NCBI GenBank assembly: GCA_003427395.1
Contig: BFEA01000170.1
Coordinates: 187,571 to 233,159, forward strand
Reading direction: 5' to 3'
DNA from: Chara braunii
Taxonomy: Eukaryota > Streptophyta > Charophyceae > Charales > Characeae
DNA length: 45,589 nucleotides
A program made the translations under genes and the position numbers. Shown here in pieces: positions 29,042-38,689 of the stretch. Under the pieces are notes generated by a model that saw only the letters and a list, made by a program, of their open reading frames with translations, was not told the origin of the DNA and did no database searches. Position 1 is the first letter of the stretch. The number at the start of each line of letters is the position of its first letter.

Positions 29042-29173
29042 GTAATGCGAGCAAACAAGGAATGCCCCATATGCCGCAGGCAGGTCGGTCCACATATTCT
29101 GAAGTACCTTGAGATGAAAGACACACACGCTTGCCTGCAGAGTGTGCTCAGAGGTGTGCAGAGCTGCTGGTGA
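29042..29173 (+). CDS. RING-finger protein, last exon (end of RING, C-terminus, stop)
   Basis: Acceptor TTTTTTTGTAG (AG at 29040-29041), then 44 codons in phase 0 ending in TGA at 29171-29173. It supplies VMRANKECPICRRQ with the last two zinc-binding cysteines, so the finger is complete over three exons. A 30-residue tail follows: GPHILKYLEMKDTHAC, then LQSVLRGVQSCW. Together the five exons code for 280 residues plus stop without a single phase conflict, which is strong evidence for a functional gene. Function by family: a RING-type E3 brings an E2-ubiquitin to a substrate; the substrate is unknown. The position of the RING at the extreme C-terminus behind a helical region is the layout of RNF8-type ligases. 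No canonical AATAAA signal was noted just downstream. Confidence 0.87.
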   Translation, partial: VMRANKECPICRRQVGPHILKYLEMKDTHACLQSVLRGVQSCW

Positions 29174-29308
29174 CCTACACTCCACTGACCAACATAGGGT
29201 CGTCATGATTGCAAGTGGGCCATGTGTCTGCGGAGGTATCATCTGTTTCGATCCATGAAGGGGGAGGACGTTGGGTTTGCGGGGTCACCCCGCGGGTGGG
29301 TGTAGTCT
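29174..29308 (+). other. presumed 3' untranslated region of the RING gene
   Basis: It follows the stop codon directly; the transcript end is not defined by any signal I can see. Confidence 0.4.
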
Positions 29309-29332
29309 TTGTATGTGCGTGTGTGTGTGTGT

Positions 29333-29378
<46 letters not shown>
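29309..29378 (+). repeat. compound microsatellite (GT)n(GA)n
   Basis: GT units pass into GA units with one GAAAGA interruption. Same order as at 1000 and in the 34-37 kb array. A pure GA run lies at 29740-29773. Confidence 0.9.
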
Positions 29379-29382
<4 letters not shown>

Positions 29383-29733
29383 AAGGCCATGTGCAAGGAC
29401 AGAAAGAGATGAAGGCGGCTCGCTGAAGAGCTGGAAGGCAGTTGACGCACTCTGCTTCCTTATGTTATGAAACGGTGCAAGCATGATATTGATTGGAATG
29501 CTGGCTCTGGCTATGCAGTAGAATTGCTTCTGACGAAAGAGTATCAGTCTTGAGGAGTGGTAATGAATGTTTCGGTACAATGAGACAAGAGCGAAGGGTT
29601 ATGTTTGGGACCGTTGGATTCTTTTAGGGCACTTTTCGTGCCCCTGCTGTTGCACGAGCTGAGTGCACGGTTAAGCGGTTCGCTTAAGTTGCTCTGCTGC
29701 TTTGATCTGTGAAAGACATGGAGATTTTGCCAC

Positions 29734-29778
<45 letters not shown>

Positions 29779-31763
29779 TCAGTGAAGAACTTGTATTCAT
29801 GCTCTGCTAGGAGGTCTGTCTGCATATGGCCAGTTGGTAATGATTGGGAGGCTGGCTATGAAGGATGGCATGCTGGGAAAAAGTGTGTTTGGAATCTTTG
29901 GAGGAAATGCCATTGGATGTCGACTGTTTGATAAGTAGCATTGCCTACTGTATGGCGGTGTACTGAATGGTTATTGATCGAAACCCCCTTGTAGAGTGGC
30001 GGGGTTCGTATAGAGTACCCAGTTGATTGAGCTCGATCCGTGGAGATGGATAGAAAGAGTTTTATATTCCGGGCGCCGCGGGGTCTCTGCAGTGGATCGT
30101 GTGCCAAGTTCTGGTCATTTGTGAATGCGTGTGGCATATGGCCGAAGTCGCAGAGCAAGTTATCATCCTCGGCAGCCATGGCCTGTATTTCATCATCAAG
30201 GGGTACTTTCCTTTTTCAAATTGCTTTTCGTTTTTCCTTCGGTCTGCCCGGTGCGAATCATGGTCAATCGGCACAAAGCTGTCGGGAATCCACTTCCGAG
30301 GAGAGCGCTGGCGGCAGCATTTTCCAGGGACTTCATTATTTCTTGTTGTTGAGAGTGGACGGAGGCCAGTGCGTTCGCCCCCCGGACAGATCTTCATTTG
30401 ATGATTTGGTTGTGTGTATTTGAGGTTTGCGGCTTTGAGCAATTGTTTGGCATCCAGGAAGGAAATTGCACGGCTGGGTGCCGTTGATGAAGCGCTCAAG
30501 ATCAGAGATAGTGTTTTGTGTGGCTCAGGCCGTTGAGAACGCAGTGGTAGGGAATAGGGAGGGGTCAAAAACGGAAAAAATGAATGGGCACAATGCCCGT
30601 TGATGAAATTGATGGGGGGAGTGGGAAAGGGCGGGCGGGGGGGGGAGAGGGAGGGGGCGGGTAAGGGTGCAGGGTGCAGGGTGAGGGAGATGCGATCTCC
30701 TTGGTCGCTTGCTCGGGCAGGGGTCAATTTGTCGGCGTTGCGGCCCTTAGGGGCTCTACATATATCCCTCTGAAAGGCAACAGAGAGGATTCTTCATACA
30801 ATACATATCAAATACATACTCATCTGGCTGTGTTGAGGCTTTTGCACAAGTGCAGACTCTCGCCCTACTGCAGCGTTGGATGTGATGATGGATTATAGCA
30901 CGCAAGGGAAAGGTGCGATGACCATCGTGTCTTGGTTGAGATTATTATTGGCTGTGGGACACCATTGAATTGAGCGTCGAAGATTGGATGTTGTTATTTT
31001 TCTCACAATTTCTGTAGGAACACGACAAGAGGGGTGAGGTATGGGATCCCGACCCGAAATCCCTTCCTTGGCAATGAATGACACGTGGCGCAAGGAGCGA
31101 CAGTGCGGCACAAAGGCTTCTGTGCGAGGTTACACACTGCCCCACGATGTCAGGTTTGTATGTTTTTGGGCAAGTTAGTACTGTTAGGGAGAGGGTATAG
31201 ACTGCGCGATTCCATGTGGAGATTATCATCACCGAAACACAAGAGTTTCCAAACGTGGACGGGGGCGGCGGCGACGACGACGAGTGAAATTTTTCATTGA
31301 TTGTAGTGTATTGGTACAGTGGTGCGTTGACCTGGTCCGGTGGACGGGTGGGTGTGGAGCAGAGGGGGTGCGGAAGCGGTACACAGCAGAGCTCCTTGGA
31401 TCATTTCAACACCGCAGGTAAGGCGGTGTTGCTTAATGCTGAAGCCAACGCCGGTGATGATGATGTTGATGATGTGCGACTCCCCTTTCCTGGCTGGCGA
31501 CTTTTGATCGCTTCGTCTTGTGCTCTGGTTAAGCGTGCTGCTGCTGCTGCTGTTCGTGAAGTCAGCTCTGTTGAAGGGGATTGCTTCTATGTATATGCAT
31601 GCTTTTGCATGAGGGTGTTGTTGCGAGATCACAGCGGTGGGTAGAGGGAGGGGTCATTATTCTCAGGTGCTGGGGGTGTATGTGGTGATATGGTTGAGTA
31701 TAGTTGTGGAGTGCGGCTCAAGAGCGCACAGTTCAAGCACCAGCGGATGCGCCAGCGGGTGAA
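29379..31763. other. unannotated
   Basis: Between 30040 and 30420 three plus frames and one minus frame are open at once, which argues for composition rather than coding. 30605-30690 is G-rich with GGGTGCAG repeats. At 31270-31297 a (GAC)n tract followed by GAGTGAAATTTTTCAT matches 25861-25888, a small dispersed repeat. No gene recognised. Confidence 0.35.
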
Positions 31764-31765
31764 TG

Positions 31766-31828
31766 TGTACCTGGCGCACTTCAGAGGACAGTCGGAGGAG
31801 TATGTACCTGGCGCACTTCAGAGGACAG
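31766..31828. repeat. tandem duplication, 2 x 26 bp with spacer
   Basis: TGTACCTGGCGCACTTCAGA then GGACAG, at 31766 and 31803 (period 37), identical. The frame upstream reads LKSAQFKHQRMRQRVNVYLA and might be a coding relic, but there is no further support. Confidence 0.8.
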
Positions 31829-33341
31829 CCTGCCGCACCTGGACCTGGTACACTCGGTTGTTCTTCTTTTTTGTTTCCGTTTCCTTTTGCTTTTGATTTT
31901 GCCCATCTTCATTGGCGACGGTGAAGAGGAAGGCATGGTTATGTTCCCATTTTTGTGTGGTTCAATTATTAAGCAAAGCCAATTTGGCGAAGCGAGCAGC
32001 AGACCTTGTGCTGGATGTGGCGGTCTACTAGGCGTGTGCGTGCGACATCCGGTCGATTTCAATGTCGTTTCAACGGAGTACGAGTCGGCGCGCATTTATG
32101 GTCACTGTGTGCATGCATGCATGTGGTCACTGTGTGCATGCATGTGCTCCAGATTGGGGCTACCTACGTTCGGTGGCTTTCTTCGTACTGCGAAACAGCT
32201 CGATGACCTGATCGCTAGAACAAATTCATTGTTTTCAAAATAACGAAAGGAAGGGAGGAAGGGGGCGGCTATGAAAGCGTGACCGACAGACGGAGGAGAG
32301 CGAGCTAAGCGTGGAGCTGTAAGAGAAAGAGATATAGACTCCGAGGAGGTGTTGTCAAACTCTCTGTCTAGGTCAGCTTCTACTTCTTCTTCCCTTAATT
32401 CCACGAGCTCGAATTTCGTTTCACAAGCAAATGTCATATTTGTATCACCTCAGAGATGTTTTCCCTGTTCGGTTTCTTGTTTGATTTCTTGTTTGGGGTT
32501 TAATTTCCGCTTCAATCAATTTGTTAAAGAAAAGTGTGTGTTGTTGTGTTTGCGCACGGTGCTTTGTGCGGTAGCAAGCACAACGGAGGTAAGGATGAAG
32601 AAGAGTGTATTAGGATGGTCGAGGTCTCGGGACACATCGGCCATCGGATTATATGATTGGTGACCCGACCACCACGTCTCTGGTGCCAGCGGGCAGCAAT
32701 TTCATGACAGACTGACAGTGTGTGTATCTGCTCAACGGAGATGTTTCCATCGGCCAGCGGAAGAAGGCATGGAGGTAGGGAGGAGGGGGAAGGTGTTTCA
32801 TCCCACATGTCATGGAAGGTGTAAAGGATGGGAGCACTTCCTAGAGTTTTTGTGTGGTCGAACAGTATATGGGTGTAGACAGAGGTCGTGATTACGACAA
32901 CAGGTACTTTGATGGGCAGCGAGCGAGGCTCTCCGAAGAAGATCAGACGTGCTATCTATCCGCTCCCTGGGGGGAGGGGGGAGGCGGGAGGCGGGAGGGA
33001 GCAATCGGAACTGAGCTGCCCTTCTGTCGATTGGGTTTGTTAGCAAAAAATATACAGTAGGTTGTCAATGATTGTTAAGCTGTGTTTTGTAGGCTACGCA
33101 CAGCGGTCGCCCTTTGTTCTCGTCGCCCTTTTCCCTCGCCTGGTTTCCCGTTTACGTGGAGATCTTCCCCCCCTCTAATCCGTAGTGTCGTTGCTTATGT
33201 CGGGTCAGTGCGAAGATGCACTACGGCTCACTTGTTTGTTCTATTATTTCTCCCTCCCATACCCCTTGACAGTACAGAGGAGTTCATTGCTTCTGAATAG
33301 GGCATCCAACAACATCATGCTTTGCGGTGCAGTCATCTAGA

Positions 33342-33388
<47 letters not shown>

Positions 33389-34240
33389 CTTCCTATCTAT
33401 CGTCACGCTCAACCCTCCCTCCATTACTCTCCGTGTCTCCTCCTCCTCCTAATCGTCCTCCTCCCTCTCCTGCGCACCCGTCTTTCCACCCTGATCCCGT
33501 AATGGGTTCTGATATTACAAACAACAAACCCAAATTTGATTCTTCCTCGGGGAACTCTATCTAGGTAACATGATGTACATCGGACTGGTTTGTTTCTGGG
33601 CCGGGCCGGAATTTATGTTCCCGGTCCCCTCTTTTTTTTTTCATGGTCCACATTTCCACAAACATTTTTCTGCCGTCTGTGGGCAGGTCGTTTGCCCATC
33701 TGCCCAGATCGATCGCCATCCTTATCATCGTTGTAAATTTAATAAACTCGAATGTTCATAAAGGTTTCCTCCTGGACTTCTGGCCACCGAAGTAGAGCTG
33801 TGGGCTGAGAGATCGACTTGCTCATTGCAGTTTTCGAGCGTTTATGCCGTCGAGTCCGAGTGAGTCGTCTGCTTTCGAGATTGTCTCTGCTGCTACTCTC
33901 TTACCTCTGCTTCTAACTTGCTCATGTCATTTTCAATCAGCTGTGGGCCAATGCCTTCCTGCTCTGCGACTTCTCAATGTACACAGTTTTTTTTTTTTTG
34001 GGGGGGGGAGGGGGCCGGAAGGGTTGCTGAGGGATTGGGAACCATTGGGAGGATACCAGCTTGGAATGCACTGGCTCTTCCCTGGGTATGTAGTGGGAGT
34101 GCGATTGAAGCACTGGCCGCCAGGGTAGGGCCTGGTTATATCTCAGCCTGGACAATCTTTTAAAAAACAAGTGGACCCAGCGCGGTGAACCTGCGCCCCA
34201 GTCCTGTCTATACATGGCAGGAATTGTGGCAACGTCGGTC
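31829..34240. other. unannotated
   Basis: A GTCACTGTGTGCATGCATG duplication lies at 32101-32148, and a GA microsatellite at 33347-33386. A minus-strand frame at 32300-32437 reads CETKFELVELREEEVEADLD, acidic and protein-like, but short and without splice signals. Nothing else recognised. Confidence 0.35.
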
Positions 34241-34241
34241 T

Positions 34242-34272
<31 letters not shown>

Positions 34273-34526
34273 GGGGGGGGAGGAGCAAAATCGGAATGAA
34301 TCTTCAGCCAGAACGTGGAAATGTACACTGCCAATCTCTTTTTTTCCCGTTCTTATTTCCCTTTTAAATCCTTTTTTGTGTGCATGAACTGAGAAGCCTG
34401 CCAATGTGCAAAATGAGAAGGAATCTCCCGCAAGAACATAGGAAGATACACCGCAACGGACAGATACATTGAAAACAAATCCGGGTGTGAGTATGGACTA
34501 AGGAGCTGTCAGATGCACATGTTGTG

Positions 34527-34564
<38 letters not shown>

Positions 34565-34822
34565 NGGAGAGTTTTCCATGCATAGGATGAGGGAAATGGG
34601 AATTAATCTGTCGCTAGAACATCGAAATATACATTGCAACATTTTGGCAGTGTATATTTCCATGTTGTGGCAGAGCACACTTTCATGTTCTATGGGAAGA
34701 TTCCATTTTGCTCATTTGGTGAAGCGTGGCAATTGCGGGGTGTGTGTGTGTGTAGGATGAGCAAAATCGGAATGAATCTTTGCCCATAGCATGGAAATAT
34801 ACACTGCCACACTTTTTTTTCC

Positions 34823-34871
<49 letters not shown>

Positions 34872-35025
34872 CCAGAGCGAGAGATTGGGAGAGGCTACTC
34901 CCATCTAACGGATTAGCAAAATCGGAATGAATCTTCCGCTGGAACATGGAAATATACACTGCGACTTTGTTCTCTTTCCTTTTTGGCATCTGTGGCACAG
35001 AGAGAGAGAGAGAGAACAGGTAAGT
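34241..35025 (+). repeat. array of ~50-bp motif units with GT/GA tracts, part 1
   Basis: Five plus-oriented units at about 34281, 34413, 34590, 34760 and 34915 share GCAAAATCGGAATGAATCT and then, after a few bases, GAACATGGAAATATACACTG. A G run (34254-34280), GA runs (34529-34563, 34998-35015) and a (GT)n(GA)n tract (34826-34872) separate them. An inverted arm (GGCAGTGTATATTTCCATG) follows the third unit at 34647. One N lies at 34565. Frames across it are artefacts. Confidence 0.85.
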
Positions 35026-35111
35026 CTCCATATATTTTTGGACTTCTGTGCATTGAATCCGAACATGCTAAAACGCCCAGCTATGAACTTGTATTCGAAC
35101 GTGAGTTGCAC

Positions 35112-35204
35112 GCCGGCCTGGAACGCACTGAAAAGGGCTGCTCGCCAGCTTGGAACACACTGAAAAGGGCCGCTCGCCGGCCTGGAACGCACTGAAAAGG
35201 GCCA
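35112..35204. repeat. minisatellite, 3 x 32 bp
   Basis: CGCCGGCCTGGAACGCACTG then AAAAGGGCCGCT, three near-identical units. Confidence 0.9.
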
Positions 35205-35835
35205 CTATTAACAGCGCAAATGGAAACCAAGCGCCACTGCGGAAGATAAAACGGAACAGCCCGCCAACCAACTGCATATGGGCAGGAAGATGTGGAATGG
35301 AAGAAAAAGCGAACAACTCGGAGTCTGCAGCTTGTATTCAAACGTGGGCCTGGATATTTGCGACCCCGCAAGCCAGTGTGGCCCACACAACGCCAAGGGC
35401 CCAACAGGGAATGATGTTTTCCCAACAGTGTCACTGGCAGTCGGGCCTTGCGGGGGCGTTATGTGAGACCCGGCTTGCACTTTTATTTAGAGAAAAGAAA
35501 AGTTGGGTTATAGGAGGGGAGCGATGCAACTGCTGTTCCCTTCCTCTCAAGACTTTTATGATCTCATTTGACCAGACCCGGCCCTCCCCCCCCCCAACCC
35601 CCCGACCCCACTCCCCTTCCTAACACCCCCCCCCCCCCCCCCCCCCCCCCCCACTCAGGTTTCTTCCGCCTCGTGGGCTAATCACCCACCGGCTCGCATG
35701 CACGTTGAACTCCTCGGTCCGTGTTTCAANCCCTTCCTAACACCCCCCCTTCCCCTCCTCCCCCTACCACTACTTCCTCCCCTGTCTGAGACTCCTTGTT
35801 CTGTTTTCGCTGTGCATCTGAACCATGGCTCCAGT
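35205..35835. other. unannotated, C-rich
   Basis: C runs at 35586-35595 and 35626-35652 and one N at 35730. A frame at 35150-35623 runs out of the minisatellite and has no domain. Confidence 0.4.
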
Positions 35836-35932
35836 GCCTACCCTCTTCCCCTGAATACAACATACGGTCATTATAGCTGTATTTAGACTGAATGCTGTTC
35901 CGGATAGAGATTCGGGAGAAGAAGGTATAGGC
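35836..35932. mobile_element. snap-back MITE-like element, copy 8 (right arm shortened)
   Basis: The left arm GCCTACCCTCTTCCCCTGAA, then TACAACATACGGTCATTATA and GCTGTATTT, is complete. The right arm retains only the outer part, ATTCGGGAGAAGAAGGTATAG. Confidence 0.72.
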
Positions 35933-35970
35933 GTGTGCTTGTGAACATGTTTGTGGTCTACCCCTTACGC

Positions 35971-36168
35971 AATTTTGCCCTTTTGTAATTTTGCCCTTTT
36001 GTAATTTTGCCCTTATGTAATTGTTTGTGGTAGTGTACCATGCTGCATTACCAGCCGGGCCGCTCTGTCACCTTGGTTGCGCAGGCAGCCAGGTCAGGCA
36101 AGGGTCAAGGAAGCTGAGGGGCAAGGGGGAAGGAAGCTGAGGGGCAAGGGTCAAGGAAGTTGAGGGGT
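35971..36168. repeat. two small minisatellites
   Basis: AATTTTGCCCTTTTGT is repeated three times at 35971-36018. CAAGGGTCAAGGAAGCTGAG is repeated about three times with a 23-base period at 36098-36168. Confidence 0.85.
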
Positions 36169-36318
36169 ATTCAAACTGTGAGCTAGGCCAGTTGGTAAAC
36201 TGGGCAGCTTATGCCTGAGGATTGCGCTGAAATTGTTTGCCAAGGAGAGTAAAAAAGGCTGAATGTGACCCATATAATGAATGGGCTTCGCTCCACTACT
36301 CTCGACGTGTACCAAAGT

Positions 36319-36392
36319 CAAAAGCCATGGTGGTGTCTTTCCATGTTCTAGTGGGGAAGACTTGCTCTCCGTTTGCACATTTCGAGAGGAGT
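36319..36392 (-). repeat. isolated copy of the foldback-arm motif
   Basis: GCCATGGTGGTGTCTTTCCA, then TGTTCTAGTGGGGAAGACTT, then GTTTGCACATTTCGAGAGGA, in the same orientation as the left arm at 38138. Confidence 0.65.
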
Positions 36393-36629
36393 GGAGTGGA
36401 GCGAGCCCCGATGTCTGATTTGCGAGGAGTCGAGGACTGTTACCAGTCTACGTTAGGGAGGTTGTCAAAGGATCGGCTGCTACTTCTGTATTATAACAAG
36501 TGAACCCCTGCGACAGCCCCACCCCAGGAACGGCCATTATCTGGCCCGGGCGGATGAGCAGCATTTCCGGGGGCATCGGCCAAGGCATGCACGCCGTCGG
36601 ATCCTTTGTAAATCGGAACTATTTTATTC

Positions 36630-36715
36630 TGGTCGCCGCTGGATTCGAACTTGCGTCTGCAATTCAACAGTTTCATGTGTGCATCAACTGAGCAGCCTGC
36701 CAATGTGCAAAATGA
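36630..36715 (-). repeat. tRNA-like SINE head adjoining the array
   Basis: On the minus strand GGCTGCTCAGTTGATGCAC (A-box-like) and GACGCAAGTTCGAATCC (B-box-like). The adjoining phrase CTGCCAATGTGCAAAATGAG also occurs at 34398, directly ahead of an array unit. The tRNA-like head and the array motif therefore seem to belong to the same ancestral element. Confidence 0.55.
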
Positions 36716-36716
36716 G

Positions 36717-36863
36717 GGAGAGAGAGAGAGAGAGAGAGAGATCAACACACCAGTGAGCAGGTAAGTCTCCAACCCTGCGGCCGGCCTTGCGCTACTTGCA
36801 TTGATAGGATGAGCAAAATCGAATGAATCTTTCGCCAGGACATGGAAATATACAGTACTACAC

Positions 36864-36917
<54 letters not shown>

Positions 36918-37099
36918 AGGTCTGTTTCCAATCTCGCGGCTGGGCTCATGGTACTTCCACCGAGAGGAGCAAAATCAAATGAATCTCCCACTAGAACATG
37001 GAAATATACACCGCCACCTGCGCCCGCCCGCTGCCATGCCTTTGGCCCCGCTCGCCTGCTGCCTTGCCATTTGAGTGTGTGTGTGTGTGTGTGTGTGTC

Positions 37100-37136
<37 letters not shown>

Positions 37137-37376
37137 AGAGCTCTGTTTCCAATCTCGTGGCTGGGCTCATGGTACTTCCACCGAGAGGAGCAGAATCGAA
37201 TGAATCTCCCGCTAGAACATGGAAATATACACCGCCACCTGCGCCCGCCCGCTGTAGTGCCTTCGGCTCCGCTCGCCCGCGGCCTTTCCATTTGTAAGTG
37301 TGTGTGTGTGTGTGAGAGAGACTGCGCCCGCCCGCTGTTGTGCCTTAGGCTCCGCTTGCCCGCGGCCTTGCCATTC

Positions 37377-37452
<76 letters not shown>

Positions 37453-37606
37453 ACAGGTAAGTTTCCAATCTCGCGGTTGGGCTCATGGTACTCCCACCGA
37501 GAGGAGCAAAATGGAATCAATGTCCCGCTAGAAAATGGAAATATACACCACCACTTGCCCCCGCCCGCTGTCGCACCTTCGCCCCCGCTCGCCCGCGGGC
37601 TTGCCA

Positions 37607-37643
<37 letters not shown>

Positions 37644-37665
37644 CGGGGGGAGGGGAGGGAGGACC
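36717..37665 (+). repeat. higher-order array carrying (GT)n(GA)n tracts, part 2
   Basis: Units repeat in the order: (GT)n, (GA)n, ACAGGT(A/C)(A/T)GT, TTTCCAATCTCGCGGCTGGG, CTCATGGTACTTCCACCGAG, GCAAAATCGAATGAATCTC, CTAGAACATGGAAATATACA, CCGCCAC, then a GC-rich block (TGCGCCCGCCCGCTG, CCTTGCCATTTG) and GT again. Full units start near 36864, 37076 and 37380, with partial ones at 36756 and 37298. Spacing is about 220 bp, 316 where a partial unit intervenes. Minus- and plus-strand frames of 198-331 codons across it are repeat artefacts. Confidence 0.88.
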
Positions 37666-37909
37666 TCCACCCCACCAATCAATCAATCAATCATTTTGTT
37701 TTCCTTTCTTTTTAACTTTTTTTTCACACACCAAAAACCACCCCCCGGAAAATATTTTCTTTTAACTTGTCTCTGTTCAAGGGGGTTGGGGTCGGGGTTC
37801 CGGAACCCCAATTCGCAACCCTCTTCCCCACACGCCTCCCCCCTCGGCTGCGGTGGCCCGTTTTTGCCCGCGGTCATACCCGCGGCGACCGCGGCTGTGG
37901 GGGGATTCA

Positions 37910-38268
37910 TAGGCGAGGGGGAACGAGAGTGAATCTTTCGCTAGAACATGGAAAGATGCGCGGCCGCGAGGCCCCAAGGATGACACACATGGGTCAGGAA
38001 CTCTGAGAAGGAAAAACAAAAGAGAAGAAAAAAAAGAAAAACTGGGTCGTTGTCAGCACGTGTATCCCCTAGGGCCTCTGCGTTGTTGTCAGCCCGTGTA
38101 TCTAGTTGGGCCCCTGTATCCCCATTGCACCAAAGATAAAAATCATGGCGCTGTTTCTTTTCATGTTCTAGCGAAGATTCACTCTCGTTTTGCACATTTC
38201 GAGAACGATCGAGGAAACTGAGAGTGAATCTTCCTTTGGAACATGGAAAGATACAGCGCCATGATCAT
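37910..38268. repeat. array unit plus hairpin of two opposed units
   Basis: A plus-oriented unit lies at 37927-37965 (GTGAATCTTTCGCTAGAACA, then TGGAAAGATGCG). At 38138-38190 a minus-oriented unit (ATCATGGCGCTGTTTCTTTT, then CATGTTCTAGCGAAGATTCA) faces a plus-oriented one at 38217-38268 (GAGTGAATCTTCC, then GGAACATGGAAAGATACAGC, GCCATGATCATT). They form a hairpin with ~50-base arms and a ~25-base loop. Confidence 0.82.
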
Positions 38269-38488
38269 TTCTTTCCTTCTTCTTGTTTTTTTTTTTTTTT
38301 TTTTGGAAGACGACCTGCCCTTCCGACGTGGATGATGACTAGACTGCAGTTACAAACTCTTCCCTGAGAGAGCCATGCGACGGTGGAGTTTGGCCTGCAG
38401 TGTGAACTTTAACGGGGACTGGACTCCAAAACGGCGGTTTGAAATGTATTTTCAAACTCTAACCCTGACCGCGACCTAGATTTCTCTC

Positions 38489-38490
<2 letters not shown>

Positions 38491-38527
<37 letters not shown>

Positions 38528-38602
38528 TTGTGTGACGATATATATATATCTCCCTCTCTGCCTACGGTTTACCGGGCAGTTCTATTTATATATATATATA
38601 AG
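38491..38602. repeat. (GT)n and (TA)n simple sequence
   Basis: A GT run at 38491-38525, then two short TATATA runs at 38538-38550 and 38588-38600. Confidence 0.9.
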
Positions 38603-38689
38603 GCAAATTCTTTAAGCCCAACCAATTGAACTACCTGTCAAATCTGGACAGGACGGCCTTTCAGGCCGTTTTTATTGTCATTATAGTAC

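Noticed and set aside
25268-29173. Assignment of the RING protein to the NLA/BAH1 (SPX-RING) family
   Set aside because: The EHDLTCPICL start is similar, but the remaining RING spacing is shorter and no SPX domain was found.
30062-30727. 221-codon minus-strand frame
   Set aside because: Several frames are open at once here, its N-terminal part is Pro-rich from G runs, and no domain is visible.
36864-37460. 198-codon plus-strand frame with Cys-Val and Arg-Glu repeats
   Set aside because: Pure translation of (GT)n and (GA)n tracts.
36491-37486. 331-codon minus-strand open frame, the longest in the window
   Set aside because: It is made of Ser-Leu and Thr-His runs from GA and GT microsatellites read on the minus strand, plus copies of the array unit; no independent protein signal.
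34241-38268. CRISPR-like array
   Set aside because: Repeats are spaced by microsatellites and related sequence rather than unique spacers of constant length, and the genome is eukaryotic.
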